This document shows positions 29,919 through 39,945 of a stretch of DNA of 64,000 nt, in pieces; position 1 is the stretch's first letter; every line of letters begins with the position of its first letter. The notes beneath the pieces are model-generated. The model did no database searches, had not been told where the DNA came from, and saw only the letters and a program-made list of their open reading frames with translations. The stretch spans positions 15,384,501 through 15,448,500 of the forward strand of contig JAWQUS010000010.1 of NCBI GenBank assembly GCA_036365455.1, written 5' to 3'. A program made the position numbers and the translations under genes. This DNA comes from Macrosoma leucophasiata (taxonomy: Eukaryota; Arthropoda; Insecta; Lepidoptera; Hedylidae).

Positions 29919-30205
29919 TTTTTTTTAAAATTTGATGGAAGTGGTAAACAAGCATGCAGTTCACATTGATGTTAAGTGATGACTGCAGCCTATAGACACC
30001 TACACACAGACAAGGTCAAAATGCAGATGCGTTTCCATTCCTGAGGCCCAAGGTGTTATGCCTCTGTGCCGGAAATTACATGGCCGTACATTACCACCTG
30101 ACCGGAACACTACAATGCTGAACACTACCATTTAGCGACAAGTATATTAGGTAATACGGTGGTGCCTACGCCCGCGAGCTCCGTCACTGGAGCTCTACCA
30201 CCAGT
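29919..30205 (-). mobile_element. SINE A copy, full length
   Basis: Both ends match the consensus (CTGGTGGTAGAGCTCCAGTG start, GTTTACCACTTCC tail). It is one of the best conserved copies. Confidence 0.8.
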
Positions 30206-30224
30206 AAAATACAAAAGATATGGG

Positions 30225-30320
30225 TCGAAGTATCATCATGCCAAGTCCGTTACGGGGTAGACAGAGAGTGTGGAGCACTAAATATCCCGCTCCTTACATC
30301 CCTGCCGAGCTTCTTTTACA
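30225..30320 (-). pseudogene. LINE 3' end fragment, inverted
   Basis: Minus-strand GGGATATTTAGTGCTCCACA, CTCTCTGTCTACCCCGTAAC and TTGGCATGATGATAC match the pieces at 12949 and 44464. Together the three copies define the last 90 or so bases of one LINE family. Confidence 0.5.
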
Positions 30321-30381
30321 TCATGTTTTATTTTTCTTTTCAGTGCCGGATTTGAACTTCGGCGGCCCGTAGGCAGATCAT

Positions 30382-31746
30382 GTGATGAGTGAATGGCCCT
30401 CAAATCGTTTGTGGTTAACTGTTCTTCCCGTTATTAGTAAAGTTTTCGAGAAAATGATACATAATCAATTGCTGCAGCACTTTAATAAAAATAAGATCGT
30501 ACACCACCAACAATTTGGTTTCACAAAAGGTTGTAATACAATTGATGCCGGTGTTGCTTTACTTAAACATATTTATGAAGCTTGGGAAGATTCGCAGGAT
30601 GCTATAGGAATCTTTTGCGACCTCTCTAAAGCATTTGACTGCGTGGACCATAATACGTTAATGTGCAAACTTGAGCACTATGGCCTTGGATATAAAGCCC
30701 TTCAACTTATTAAATCGTATCTAGAAAACCGGGAACAGAAAATACAAGTTAACGGAGTAAAATCATCAGGCTCTAAAGTAGAAATGGGTGTACCACAGGG
30801 CTCGATATTAGGTCCATTTCTGTTTTTAGTATATATAAATGATTTGCTCCATTTGATGCCCATCAGTGAGCCTAAAACAATTTTATTTGCCGATGATACC
30901 TCGCTGGTCTTTAAAGTGAATAGAAAAGAACCAAATTATGATACTATTAATAAAGCCATACAAGAAGTACATAATTGGTTTACAGTAAATAATCTTGCAT
31001 TAAATAGTAAAAAAACTAAATGTATTCGTTTTACTCATCCAAATGTCAAAAGTAAAGAAGGGGAAATATTCTTCAACAATGATAAAACACAATTTGTTAG
31101 TGAAGCTGTCTTCTTGGGTATAACGCTGGATTCAAAATTGCAATGGGGTCCTCATATTAAACTGTTAGGAAAACGTCTAAGTTCTGCTGCTTATGCCGTC
31201 AGAAAGATTAGACAGTTAACGGATGTCGACACTGCGAGACTCGTTTATTTCAGCTACTTTCACAGTGTCATGTCCTACAGTATTTTGTTGTGGGGTCGGG
31301 CAGCTGAAATTGATTCAATATTTATATCACAAAAGAGAGCTATTAGAGCGATATATAACTTAAATAGTCGTGACTCCTTGAAAGAATTATTCAAGCAAAT
31401 AAATATAATGACGGTCCCTTGCCAATATATTTATGTAAATATATTGTATGCTAGGAAAAACTTGCACTTATTTAAGAAAATTAATGACATACATACTTAT
31501 AATAATACCCGACATAAAAATAAATTAGTATTTCCAAGTTTTCGCCTATCGAAAACACATAAATGTTTCTTAACATGTTGTATACAGTTTTATAACAAAA
31601 TTCCGACCAATATTCTTGAACTTACAGATAATAAATTCAAGTCATGTATTAAACGCAAACTATGTAAAAATGCGTACTATAGACTCGATGACTATCTAAA
31701 GGATAGAGATGCCTGGACAAATGCTGGTCTAGCTCCACAAGAATAA
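30382..31746 (+). CDS. LINE reverse transcriptase, 454 aa, open
   Basis: This is the RT domain and C-terminus of a second non-LTR retrotransposon, unrelated in detail to the one at 19533. True LINE sequence starts near residue 13 (VLPVISKVFEKMI); the first 12 residues come from the flank, so the listed start is not a natural one. Motif A FCDLSKAFDCVDH has the catalytic Asp at 80, MGVPQGSILGP is at 135-145 and FADD at 169-172. The C-terminal region has SYSILLWGRA and ends WTNAGLAPQE. No stops interrupt it. The endonuclease and the start of RT are lost, so the copy is young but immobile. The motifs fit the Jockey/CR1 group. Confidence 0.9.
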   Translation: MMSEWPSNRLWLTVLPVISKVFEKMIHNQLLQHFNKNKIVHHQQFGFTKGCNTIDAGVALLKHIYEAWEDSQDAIGIFCDLSKAFDCVDHNTLMCKLEHYGLGYKALQLIKSYLENREQKIQVNGVKSSGSKVEMGVPQGSILGPFLFLVYINDLLHLMPISEPKTILFADDTSLVFKVNRKEPNYDTINKAIQEVHNWFTVNNLALNSKKTKCIRFTHPNVKSKEGEIFFNNDKTQFVSEAVFLGITLDSKLQWGPHIKLLGKRLSSAAYAVRKIRQLTDVDTARLVYFSYFHSVMSYSILLWGRAAEIDSIFISQKRAIRAIYNLNSRDSLKELFKQINIMTVPCQYIYVNILYARKNLHLFKKINDIHTYNNTRHKNKLVFPSFRLSKTHKCFLTCCIQFYNKIPTNILELTDNKFKSCIKRKLCKNAYYRLDDYLKDRDAWTNAGLAPQE

Positions 31747-32404
31747 ACAATAATTTTGTGAAATGAATGCGCATTGTACTTGTTATTGTAAAACATAGTT
31801 ATAAGTGTCATATTGTGAAAATAGTTTTAAGGAACATATTTTGAAAAGACCCTACTGAGTTTTGTTTTGGCATTTTTTTTCTCAGTAATGTGGGCTTTGG
31901 AACTCTGCCGTTCGTGAATGACAAAGAATGTCCCATATTTTTTTGTTTAGTCTTATCTTGCACTTTGTAAAAGAAAGTATGGAACATTCTGTTGATACCT
32001 ATTTTTATCATTAAGTATTTTTGGACTATTATTTATTTTATGTTGTTTACTTTGACATATTAATCAACGTATCAGTTGTTATTCGCTTTAATTTTATATT
32101 TGTTATTTGACTTATCACAAGCAAATTCTATTATTTCCAAGTGATTAAATGAATTTTTGAGTTTCTAATAAGGTCAAGTTAAAAAAGAGAGCAACTTAAT
32201 ATGTTGGCTAACATAAAATTTATTCAAAACTAAACTAGAACTACCTATAAGCTGAATTATTTTTGCTCTGAGTTTAACATTAATAAACGTATCGATCAGA
32301 TTGTCAAAGTCTATTTCACTAAAAAAATACGCTTTCCGTCTGACAATTTCTAACAAAATTCAGTATTTTTTGTTTCTTCTAAGCGTTTATCCATTTAATT
32401 TGAT
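31747..32404 (+). other. Probable 3' UTR of the LINE, then AT-rich DNA
   Basis: The sequence right after the stop (TTTTGTGAAATGAATGCGC to roughly 31990) is probably the LINE 3' UTR, with GGGCTTTGGAACTCTGCCG. I cannot see a poly-A or microsatellite tail that fixes its end. Confidence 0.4.
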
Positions 32405-32490
32405 TTTTTTGTGGTGTTGTGTCGGCCTCCTTATGGTAGCGGCCCATAGACAACTGCCTATGTTGCATATACATAAATCCGGCACTGATT
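32405..32490 (-). repeat. Repeat fragment with ATCCGGCACTG end
   Basis: TCGGCCTCCTTATGGTAGCG, GGCCCATAGACAACTGCC and AAATCCGGCACTG form a block. A shorter inverted match (AGTGCCGGATTTGAACTTCG) lies at 30342-30372, just before the LINE. The family is not identified. Confidence 0.45.
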
Positions 32491-32559
32491 CTCTTCATAC
32501 ATGCACACCGATTCCTAAGACTAAAAATTTTTTTAAGATTCGAAGACAAAAAAAAAATA

Positions 32560-32692
32560 CTTGCGGCAATTTTCTGATAGGCAACCTTGTCGATATATAT
32601 TCTCTAGATTATAAATAGGCGTAAAAATAAGGTTTGCAGCATATCTGGATGAACGAAATGATTCTGCAGTGGGATCCTACCTATAACAATAG
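32560..32692 (+). repeat. Half of the foldback family at 51403-51692
   Basis: GATAGGCAACCTTGTCGATA, TTCTCTAGATTATAAATAGG, GGTTTGCAGCATATCTGG and AACGAAATGATTCTGCAGTG match one arm and part of the interior of the foldback element. Smaller pieces are near 8540 and 10794. Confidence 0.65.
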
Positions 32693-33041
32693 TTTAATTT
32701 CAATGAGTGAACCTGGCAAAATTCTGAGGAAACGTTAGCTATTAACTAGGTACATTTACAAGGAAAAATGTATTCAATATTCTGAATACATTCGCTAACA
32801 CAGCGTTTCCTCTCGCACTGTTGGAGCTTAATAGTTTGTTGAGATAGTTACATACAGCATTACAGCATTATCAAAGGCATTTATATTCTTAGTGCTTGAA
32901 GGTATTGTGAACACATCTTGTCTTGTATTTATCTAACAGTTAGTATGTTACGTGCCAAAGTAACGATGACCCAAATATAATATTAAGCGACCTTTTTTAT
33001 CTATGTTCGAATATACTGCTATGTTAGCAGTTAATCAGAGA

Positions 33042-33074
33042 GAAGAATTTTCTTCCAGTAGAAGAAAATTCTTC
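33042..33074. repeat. Perfect hairpin, 14-bp arms
   Basis: GAAGAATTTTCTTC at 33042-33055 pairs exactly with 33061-33074 around CAGTA. It lies in a segment (GGAAGAATTTTCTTC and CCACCGACCACTAGCGG) related to the RTE 5' region at 37905. Confidence 0.85.
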
Positions 33075-33099
33075 CGCTAGTGGTCGGTGGGGTTCTTTA

Positions 33100-33670
33100 T
33101 CCACGTCCCGGCTCCAAATTTAGAACTTTACTGTTGACCTATACAAATTTAATGTCAGTATTACGTAATCAAGTCTTAGTTTCAATCTCGAATCGTAGGT
33201 AAGGTACTAGCAAAATACATGTATCGATTATTACTAGGCTATAGAGGATAATGCCCGCACTCTTTTCACGTTTCTAAAAACATATTTTAACGTAACGTTG
33301 ACGCTTTTCATAGCTAATATACAAAAGATGTCGTCTACCCTCATTTCTTTTGTCACTAGCTCGAATTTCGAAGGAAAATTTCCTTTCCTCAATATTGGCA
33401 GTAAAATTGCAGCGTGAAATGATATGTTTGATATGCATTGTAATTCTTACATAATCTTATAATTTATTTCTACTTTATTGATAGGTATTGCTCACAATGC
33501 CTAATGTAAGTCCTAAGTCAGGTATTTAGGTACTAAAGTATGTCTCTTCTATGTGATTTGTTTCAACAGAAAGACTTTAAAGATCTCCAGTTCTGTTACT
33601 CTACTTTCACAGTTCTAGATTTGGGTGAGGTTAAATGTCACAACACTACCTAAAATTTATACACCACATA
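33100..33670 (-). repeat. Probable 3' LTR of a Ty3/gypsy element, end uncertain
   Basis: Directly after the polypurine tract the minus strand reads TGTGGTGTATAAATTTTAGG, with the TG expected at an LTR start. I cannot place the LTR end; a CA around 33133 (GGTCAACA) is one candidate. No second LTR is in the window. Confidence 0.4.
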
Positions 33671-33681
33671 CCTCCCCCTTT
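33671..33681 (-). other. Polypurine tract
   Basis: Minus-strand AAAGGGGGAGG stands just after the end of the integrase reading frame and just before the LTR-like TGT. This is the expected position of the plus-strand primer site in an LTR retrotransposon. Confidence 0.65.
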
Positions 33682-33703
33682 AGTACTTTCCCCAGTATCC
33701 ATT

Positions 33704-34985
33704 TCACTTAAGCACTATAGTTAATTGTCTATTATTGATCACACATTTTATATCTTCTGCATGGGTGACAATCGCCTCTTGTGGGATTCCAAGCAATTCT
33801 CGCATCTCATTACCTGGATCTGAAGCTTCAGACTCCCTTCTCCGCAATTGATTAAGATGTCTAGTTACTACAGGACCATCTTCCATTTGTACTACGAATC
33901 GCTACGACCCACTTTTGACCTCTAGAATAATTGCGCAACCAGACTTTGTCTTCTATTCTAAATCTTCTTACCGTTACTTCACTATTACTTTCTATTTGCC
34001 TCGCAGCTACTGGTTGCATAGAAAACGGGTGAATCATATCAAAACTTGTTCTAAATCGTCGTTAATTTAGCATTTCTGCAGGAGATTTTCCAGTGACTGT
34101 ACTTGGAGCAATTCTCAAACCAAATAATAATCTCTGCAATTTCACATCAGGGTTGGTTTCAGGCAGTATACGTAGTTTATTTTTCACTGTTTGTACTGTC
34201 CTTTCTGCTTGGTTTATTTGATGCAGGACTATATAGAGGTGTTAATATGTGACGGATTCCATTATTCTTCATGAAATTTTTAAATTCATCAGATGTAAAA
34301 GCTGTACCGATATCTGATACTAAAACTTCTGGTAATCCTTGTTCAGCAAATATTTCTCTTAAAGCTTTGATCACACACATTGGTCGTTGCCATGGATTAG
34401 AGGGAGTGATCCATGAGTGTGATGTTCTTGCTGGCATACTTCTGTTCATTTGACAACTGTCACACTTTGCCACCAGTGCTTCTATTTCATGGTCTAGGCC
34501 TGGCCACCAAAAATAACTTTGTGCTATAGCTTTGGAAATTACTACACCTTCATGTGTTTCATGTAATGCCTTCAGCATGTATTCACGCATAGGAGGAGGT
34601 ATCACCACTCTACTTCCCCAAATAATGCAGTCATTACTGATGGTTAATTCTTTTCTCTTCAACTAATAAAGTTTAAGGCTAGCTTCGTTCACTCTTTCTG
34701 GCCACCCATGCAAAATCCAATATTTGATCTTTGCTAACACTTCGTCTTGTCCTGTCTGCATTGCAATGTCTTTCGAAGTGTATTGTATCGCACTTGGTGT
34801 CTCCGATAGTAATAAAATATCTTCCGTGTCTTGATTTACTAATCCCTCCTCACTAGTTTCCAATAGCCACCTACTTAGTGCATCTGCATCCCTATGTTGG
34901 TACCCTTTTTATACACTAATTCATAGTCGTGAGAATTTATTTTCAAATATGCGCATAAGTCTATACACCACAGTAACAGTAAAAT
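33704..34985 (-). pseudogene. Ty3/gypsy pol remnant: RNase H end and integrase
   Basis: On the minus strand the first part (34985-34860) keeps the RNase H end (YELVYKKG, then DADALSR after a one-base shift). A linker follows, then an in-frame stop at 34663-34665 and the integrase (34662-34177): zinc finger LHETH with CDSCQ, WWPG, and VSDIGTAF holding the second catalytic Asp. Between NPWQR and ALREIFAEQG the core is too short, so the first catalytic Asp region is deleted. A frameshift follows SPASN, and the last catalytic Glu is in another frame. The end of pol (EDGPVVTRHLNQLRRRESE, 33886-33704) is open. Clearly inactive. Confidence 0.85.
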
Positions 34986-35019
34986 ATTTTTTTTATTCAT
35001 AAAAAATAAAGATTATATG

Positions 35020-35170
35020 TATACATAATACCTTAAACTAGGTATAAAATGTAACCTGTGTCGTGAGTGCCGTTGTACATACACACTACAAACACCCAGA
35101 TATCTGGGATATCTGTAGGCCATAAATATTTGTCCCGGTGCGGGGATCAAATCGGCCACCCGGACCATGA
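35020..35170 (-). mobile_element. SINE D copy, head damaged
   Basis: The body (CACGACACAGGTTACATT on the minus strand, GGGTGTTTGTAGTGTG) and part of the B box (GATCCCCGCACCGGGAC) are recognisable. The A-box end is lost. Confidence 0.7.
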
Positions 35171-35589
35171 AGAAAATAAAATATTGCAAGATTGATTTGA
35201 TTTGATGCCCCATTCAAAAAAGCATATAGCTGATTCCGTCACACGTTGTTGTCCTGTCACCTAGGTCGACCAAATATTTTTTTGTATGAGCGTTACGTTT
35301 TCAGCAATGTTCTATTTTTGCGCTCGAATTAATTATTTTTTCTTTCATAAATATCTTGTCTTGACAATAACAAACACAACAAAAAAATAAATATCAAAAC
35401 CGAATGCAGGCGTTTTTCGCCTGCTTTCCATGATTCCTTTTTCGGTGATTCCATGACCAAGGAAAAAAAGGGCGTTATTTTTATATATATCTAAAAGACT
35501 TCTCGAAACTATTTTCTGTTGGTAATACTGTATAATCAAAATGAAGATGTATGAATTTTAGAGTGTAAACCGTTAAAAATGATTAATAT

Positions 35590-35843
35590 TTTATTTAAAG
35601 AAAAATGGATTGACTTCAGGCGAGACTCGAACTCGCGGCCTACTGGGAATCTAGTCCAGCCGCTCTTCCAATTGAGCTACTTAAGTCCTGCCCGATTTGT
35701 CAAATCTTTCCTTCACATTTATTGCATTGCTTTATAGTAGCAGCAGCGCCATCTATTGCCAACTATGCTAGTTAGGCAACCGATATAAAAGACTTTGCAG
35801 TTTATTGAATATCGTAAAGAAGTCGCTTTTACCCTTAATAATT
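35590..35843 (-). mobile_element. SINE C copy, minus orientation
   Basis: In minus orientation it carries the body blocks AAGGGTAAAAGCGACTTC, GGTTGCCTAACTAGCA, ATAGATGGCGCTGCTGC, AAGCAATGCAATAAATGTG and the tRNA-like segment at 35612-35687. It abuts the palindromic element at 35844-36074. Confidence 0.75.
35612..35687 (-). pseudogene. tRNA-like sequence in SINE C, 76 nt
   Basis: It matches 17602-17677 and 52226-52301, with T arm GCGAG-TTCGAGT-CTCGC. The acceptor stem has a mismatch (GACTTAA against TGAAGTC). The anticodon arm is irregular as in the sisters, so this is not a working tRNA gene. Confidence 0.75.
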
Positions 35844-36074
35844 GTTTTATATTAATTCGCATTAACACATGCTTGTGAAATATATTTTATTTAAAGAAAA
35901 AGGAAAGAAAAATTTGACTTCAGGCGAGACTCGAACTCGCGGCCTACTGGGAATCTAGTCCAGCCGCTTTTCCAATTCGAGTTCGAGTCTCGCCTGAAGT
36001 CAAATTTTTCTTTCCATTTTTCTTTAAATAAAATTTGTTTCACAAGCATGTGTTAATGCGAAATAATATAAAAC
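35844..36074. mobile_element. Palindromic (foldback) tRNA-like element
   Basis: Arms of about 96 bases (35844-35939 and 35978-36074) are near-perfect inverted repeats. Each arm carries the AT-rich module (CGCATTAACACATGCTTGTG) and then the tRNA-like 3' end GACTTCAGGCGAGACTCGAA in mirror image. The spacer is a remnant of one tRNA-like core (GGGAATCTAGTCCAGCCGC). It looks like SINE C folded on itself. Confidence 0.88.
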
Positions 36075-36250
36075 AAAGAAAATGATTAAATTTGGAAGAT
36101 ACCGAGTCTTCTTATTAATTTACCTACACCAAATGTATATCGATTGCATGTTTAAACCTGCGAAGATATCAACCGAATAAAGATTACAAAACTTAGATTA
36201 CTATTAAATATAACATTCGGTGTAGTTCTATTATTTTTATGGTAATGGTG

Positions 36251-36523
36251 TCAAGAGCTGTCATCGTTATTATTTATAATAATTTTAGCTGAAAGACGGG
36301 CGAATTGCTGAACCTCCCCTCCTAAGATTTTTTTTTCCATAATACCTGTCACTGGTACTGTGCCGCTCTCAAAACGTGAATGTCCGCGAACTTTACCAAG
36401 ACAGAAGTTCACCTCATAGGGACCCCTACAATGCTCACGCTTCGTCTTCCCGGAAGACAAAGCTCCGGGAACACGGTCGGCAATCGAGAACTCTTTTGCC
36501 GCAAGGGCTGTATTAAGTCGTTC
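36251..36523 (-). CDS. Unidentified protein-like frame, about 90 aa
   Basis: A minus-strand frame from about 36523 reads NERLNTALAAKEFSIADRVP, then KTKREHCRGPYEVNFCLGK, HSRFESGTVPVTGIMEKK and GGEVQQFARLSAKIIINNN before a stop at 36251. The composition (charged, Gly- and Val-rich) is unlike the surrounding AT-rich noise, and the frame stays open with no methionine needed upstream. ATTAG at its upstream edge could be a splice acceptor. I recognise no domain. It may be a host exon, a captured gene piece or an unknown transposon ORF. The listed extent is the open part, not a proven start. Confidence 0.3.
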   Translation of the reverse strand, partial: ERLNTALAAKEFSIADRVPGALSSGKTKREHCRGPYEVNFCLGKVRGHSRFESGTVPVTGIMEKKILGGEVQQFARLSAKIIINNNDDSS

Positions 36524-36874
36524 ATTCTAATTTCAAATTAATCGTATTACAGATACGATTAATCTTGTTCCGAATGACATTATCCCCTCGTCTGTTTACT
36601 TAGAAGAAAGTATCTAAATCTTTTTTCAAGTCCACAAGGAACACTATTGAACGAACGCAAGTAGTTAGCAGTACGACTAATATTGCTACAGAGTTCCCCT
36701 GAATAAGTATGAGTAGGTACCCTCAACCGGTTGTCGCTATCCAGTACAAGACTCAGCAACTTTTTAATTGGCAAGCCTCACAGATTGCAAAAAAGTCATG
36801 TGACCTTTTAACATAATTAAATTTGCTCTTTAGTCAACGGAAATGCCATGGATATCCTGTTTTCCATTCAACGT

Positions 36875-37489
36875 TTTTAGGGTTCCGTAGTAAACAAGGA
36901 ACCCTTATAGTTTCGCCATGTCCGTCTGTCTGTCTGTCCGTCCGCGGTTTAGCGCAAAAACTATTAGTACTAGAGACTTTTTTGCCACAAGTATACACCT
37001 TAATTACGCCGACAAAGTGGTAGAAAATAAATGTGAAAAAAAAATATTTTAGGGTAATTTAGGGTACTAGAAACGCGCGGATATTTTTTTTTATATTCGA
37101 TTTTCATATAGTGTGGGGTATCATTGGATAGGTCTTTTAAAAATATTATGGGTGTGCGAATATCATTTTTAGATTAAGTTATTTGTTCGTGACTTATTAA
37201 GCTTTAAAGTGCAAATTTTCGTTAGACTCAAGTGTCCCCCCTACAGACTAAACGGTTGTTGTTAGAAATTCAAACGTTACGGCGATAGTAGCTACATATA
37301 ACGAAATTAAAAGGAAAACTATCACACCTAAGTTGGCCCTGCAAGTTTGAGAGTAATAGTCGACCAAATATATTTTACTAGAAAATTTCGAACAACTCCA
37401 TAGAAAATATTTTGTTTTTCATTACATCTCTTACTCTGTAACTACGGAACTCTACACTGCGCGTGGCCCGACACGCACTTGACCGGTTT
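36875..37489 (-). mobile_element. Interspersed repeat, AAACCGGTCAAGTGCG end
   Basis: The minus strand begins AAACCGGTCAAGTGCGTGTC, GGGCCACGCGCAGTGTAGAG and TTCCGTAG. The other end is a TTTTAGGGTTCCGTAG motif followed by CTGT repeats. This is a very common lepidopteran repeat type. 41848-41895 starts with a related string (ACCGGCCAAGTTCGAGTCG). No conserved frame. Confidence 0.6.
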
Positions 37490-37904
37490 CTTTATCCCTA
37501 AATGGATACAAATAAAAGGCAATTAAATAAATAAACACGACTGAATCTGAGAGTAAATATTCTTTTAATGAAATCATTTTTCATACTTTATTAAATACGG
37601 CAAGGGGAGCACTGGCGCTTGCCATATTGTGCTGTTTTATTTTCTTTTGAATGTTAAAATGTGAATGAAGATTCTACCATTTATGGAACCTTTATGATAG
37701 GAGATAAACTCCCTTATTTTATACTTATATCGTGTTTTGTCTTGATATTATCTGGTGGGTAGCAATGGGGAGAAACCGAAATAACAAGTTTCGTAAGACC
37801 TCTTCACCGTGAAATAGCAGAAGATTTTATACAAATAGTAGAATAAGAGAGAGATAGGTATTTCAAAAACGTTATTGCGTAAACATTTCGCGTTGCTTAC
37901 CCGA

Positions 37905-38335
37905 TAGGTAGGGTCGTGATGACCCCACCGCACACTAGTGGAGGAGGATTCTTCCGCTATTGCAGATAGTCAACCGAACAATGGCGGTCAAACCTTTGCG
38001 GTTCGGCGGGGCAGCAGTGTCCTGCGTTATAATTGCCGCCACTGCGATCGCCAACCTGCATGTCAAGCGTGGCATTCACCCTTCAATGTAAGACAACCCG
38101 AAAGAATGGCCCCCATTCCCCGGCGGCCCGGTTATGCCAGACCATGGTGGTATCGGTCATGGTAACAGCGGGGCAGGGGGTGCTCATGATAACCGGAAGA
38201 TGCCAGGGTACCACAACCAAAGACAACTGGCCCTGACAACATTCAACGTACGGACGCTGTAGACAGACGAGAAGATCATTGAATTGGAAGAAGAATTGAG
38301 CAGGTTACGATGGCACATTATATTGTTATCTAGAG
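37905..38335 (+). pseudogene. RTE-type LINE 5' end and start of endonuclease ORF
   Basis: The 5' part (GTCGTGATGACCCCACCGCA, GAGGAGGATTCTTCCGC, ACAATGGCGGTCAAACC) is shared with the short RTE-derived elements. From about 38215 a frame reads LALTTFNVRTL, a stop, then TDEKIIELEEELSRLRWHI. The start of an RTE apurinic-endonuclease domain looks like this (NVRTL then a helix ending RWHI). The sequence stops abruptly near 38335. The rest of the LINE is absent. Confidence 0.65.
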
Positions 38336-38947
38336 TTTGAAGACAGGAAGTTGTTGTACCATTGTTACTTTTTTCTGTCAGACGAATATATCCATCAACA
38401 GGACTCAGATTTTAAAAAAGTAAAAAATTAAACTCTTACCTCTGAATGCAGCCGAAAATATGGTTTTATGTTTTTCAGCCTTTATGTTGCACAATATTAT
38501 TTAGTAAGAATCTTTTGTACATATTCCGCAAAAAGAGCAATCAATATGAAACACATTTTCTATAAACAACAATCTTGCATCGACGTTTAGTACAGCAAAT
38601 ATGGACTTTTACAAATATTTGACTAATTTCATCTATTCTTTCATTTCTTTGTCATTTAAATTTTATTTCATAACATCATTCCACCAGGGATCATGAATGA
38701 ACCTCCCTTAATTTAATTCAAAAAGACTGAAATGAAAAGCTCATTATAATTAAATCCTTTGGATACAAGCTTTCGATTCAGAAGCGTAATGAGCTTTAAG
38801 TACAACTGCAGCCGACGTTGATTACAATTATCATTGGATGTGGAATTTACAAAATCTCATTTGGAATACAAACCGGATAGATGTCGCTGTGTGTTCATGT
38901 TTATCGATGCTGTTAACATATTACTTATATGGTCGTCACATAAGAAT
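38336..38947. other. AT-rich stretch, nothing recognised
   Basis: Between the RTE 5' fragment and SINE D no repeat, gene or tRNA-like box is recognised. Confidence 0.45.
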
Positions 38948-39125
38948 AAATACGCTTATCCTCACAGCCCCACACTAGGTATAAACCTGTATCGTGGGTA
39001 CCGTTGTACACACACACAATACATACACAAATACCCAGACTAAATATCAGTGGGCCATAAAATATTTGTCCCGGTGCGGGGATCGAACCCGCGATCCTTC
39101 GAATCAAACGGTCGTCTCCCACCAC
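38948..39125 (-). mobile_element. SINE D copy, nearly complete
   Basis: The body and B box are intact (GCGGGTTCGATCCCCGCACC on the minus strand). The A-box side ends at GGTGGGAGACGACCGTTTG, slightly truncated relative to 12285. Confidence 0.8.
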
Positions 39126-39897
39126 TACTACTATCTGTACTGTATTTTAATCAACTTTTTGCTTAAATTAAAATTGATAATTACAGATTCGATTAATAAC
39201 ATTCGTTTAAATGGACATAAACATTAGTTAACAAATTGATGTAACAGTGTGAAGACACAATAAATAAATACTGTAATATTTTTGAGACTGATAAAAGTAT
39301 AGACTAAAGAAGAATCTTAACATTAAAACTGTTCAAATATTTACTTTGCAAACCCAGCTATCATAAAATGTCCGAACTAAAGTATAATTTAAAGTACCGA
39401 CCACAAAGGAACTTACTGCGGAATGCCACCTCAACCTCTTGAAAACTAAATGAAAAACTGAGTACGATATCTGGAGGCGAAAAAACCATATCTCAGGTGC
39501 ATTTTTCACGGAAACTTAGGTAAGTTTTCCCGAGAATATTATTCCTCTTTATATCGTCTGCTCCATTTATTTATTTTAAAACACCCTTTGCAGCGCGGTT
39601 GTAGGTATCAGTTATTATAACTTTTAAAACCCAACAACTTTGTGTAATTTTTATTGTAGGTGTAAAATGTTATTCAATATTTTGTAAACACTTACACTCA
39701 CGTTCTTATTTTATTAAGGGAACTGAAGTGCAGTATATCTGTGTAGATATGTCTTTTACCATCCTCTTGAAATAGTGTTGCATGAGTTGAACTAATAGAT
39801 TTTAAAGGAGTCCAAGAGAGTTAGTTGAAACTTGTAAATTTATTCAGTACAGCTATTTTTATAGTTATTACTAGCTATAAAAAAACTAGAATTATTT
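39126..39897. other. AT-rich stretch, nothing recognised
   Basis: No terminal repeats, coding frames or tRNA-like boxes were recognised. Confidence 0.45.
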
Positions 39898-39945
39898 ACG
39901 ACCCGGTTAGTCCAGCGGTGTGAGATGACCGTTTGATTCGAAGGT
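39898..39945 (+). mobile_element. SINE D head only
   Basis: CGACCCGGTTAGTCCAGCGG and GTGAGATGACCGTTTGATTC give the A-box half of SINE D in plus orientation. It breaks off at CGAAGG, before the B box. A lone 5' head is unusual for a target-primed retrocopy, which normally loses the 5' side. Confidence 0.7.
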
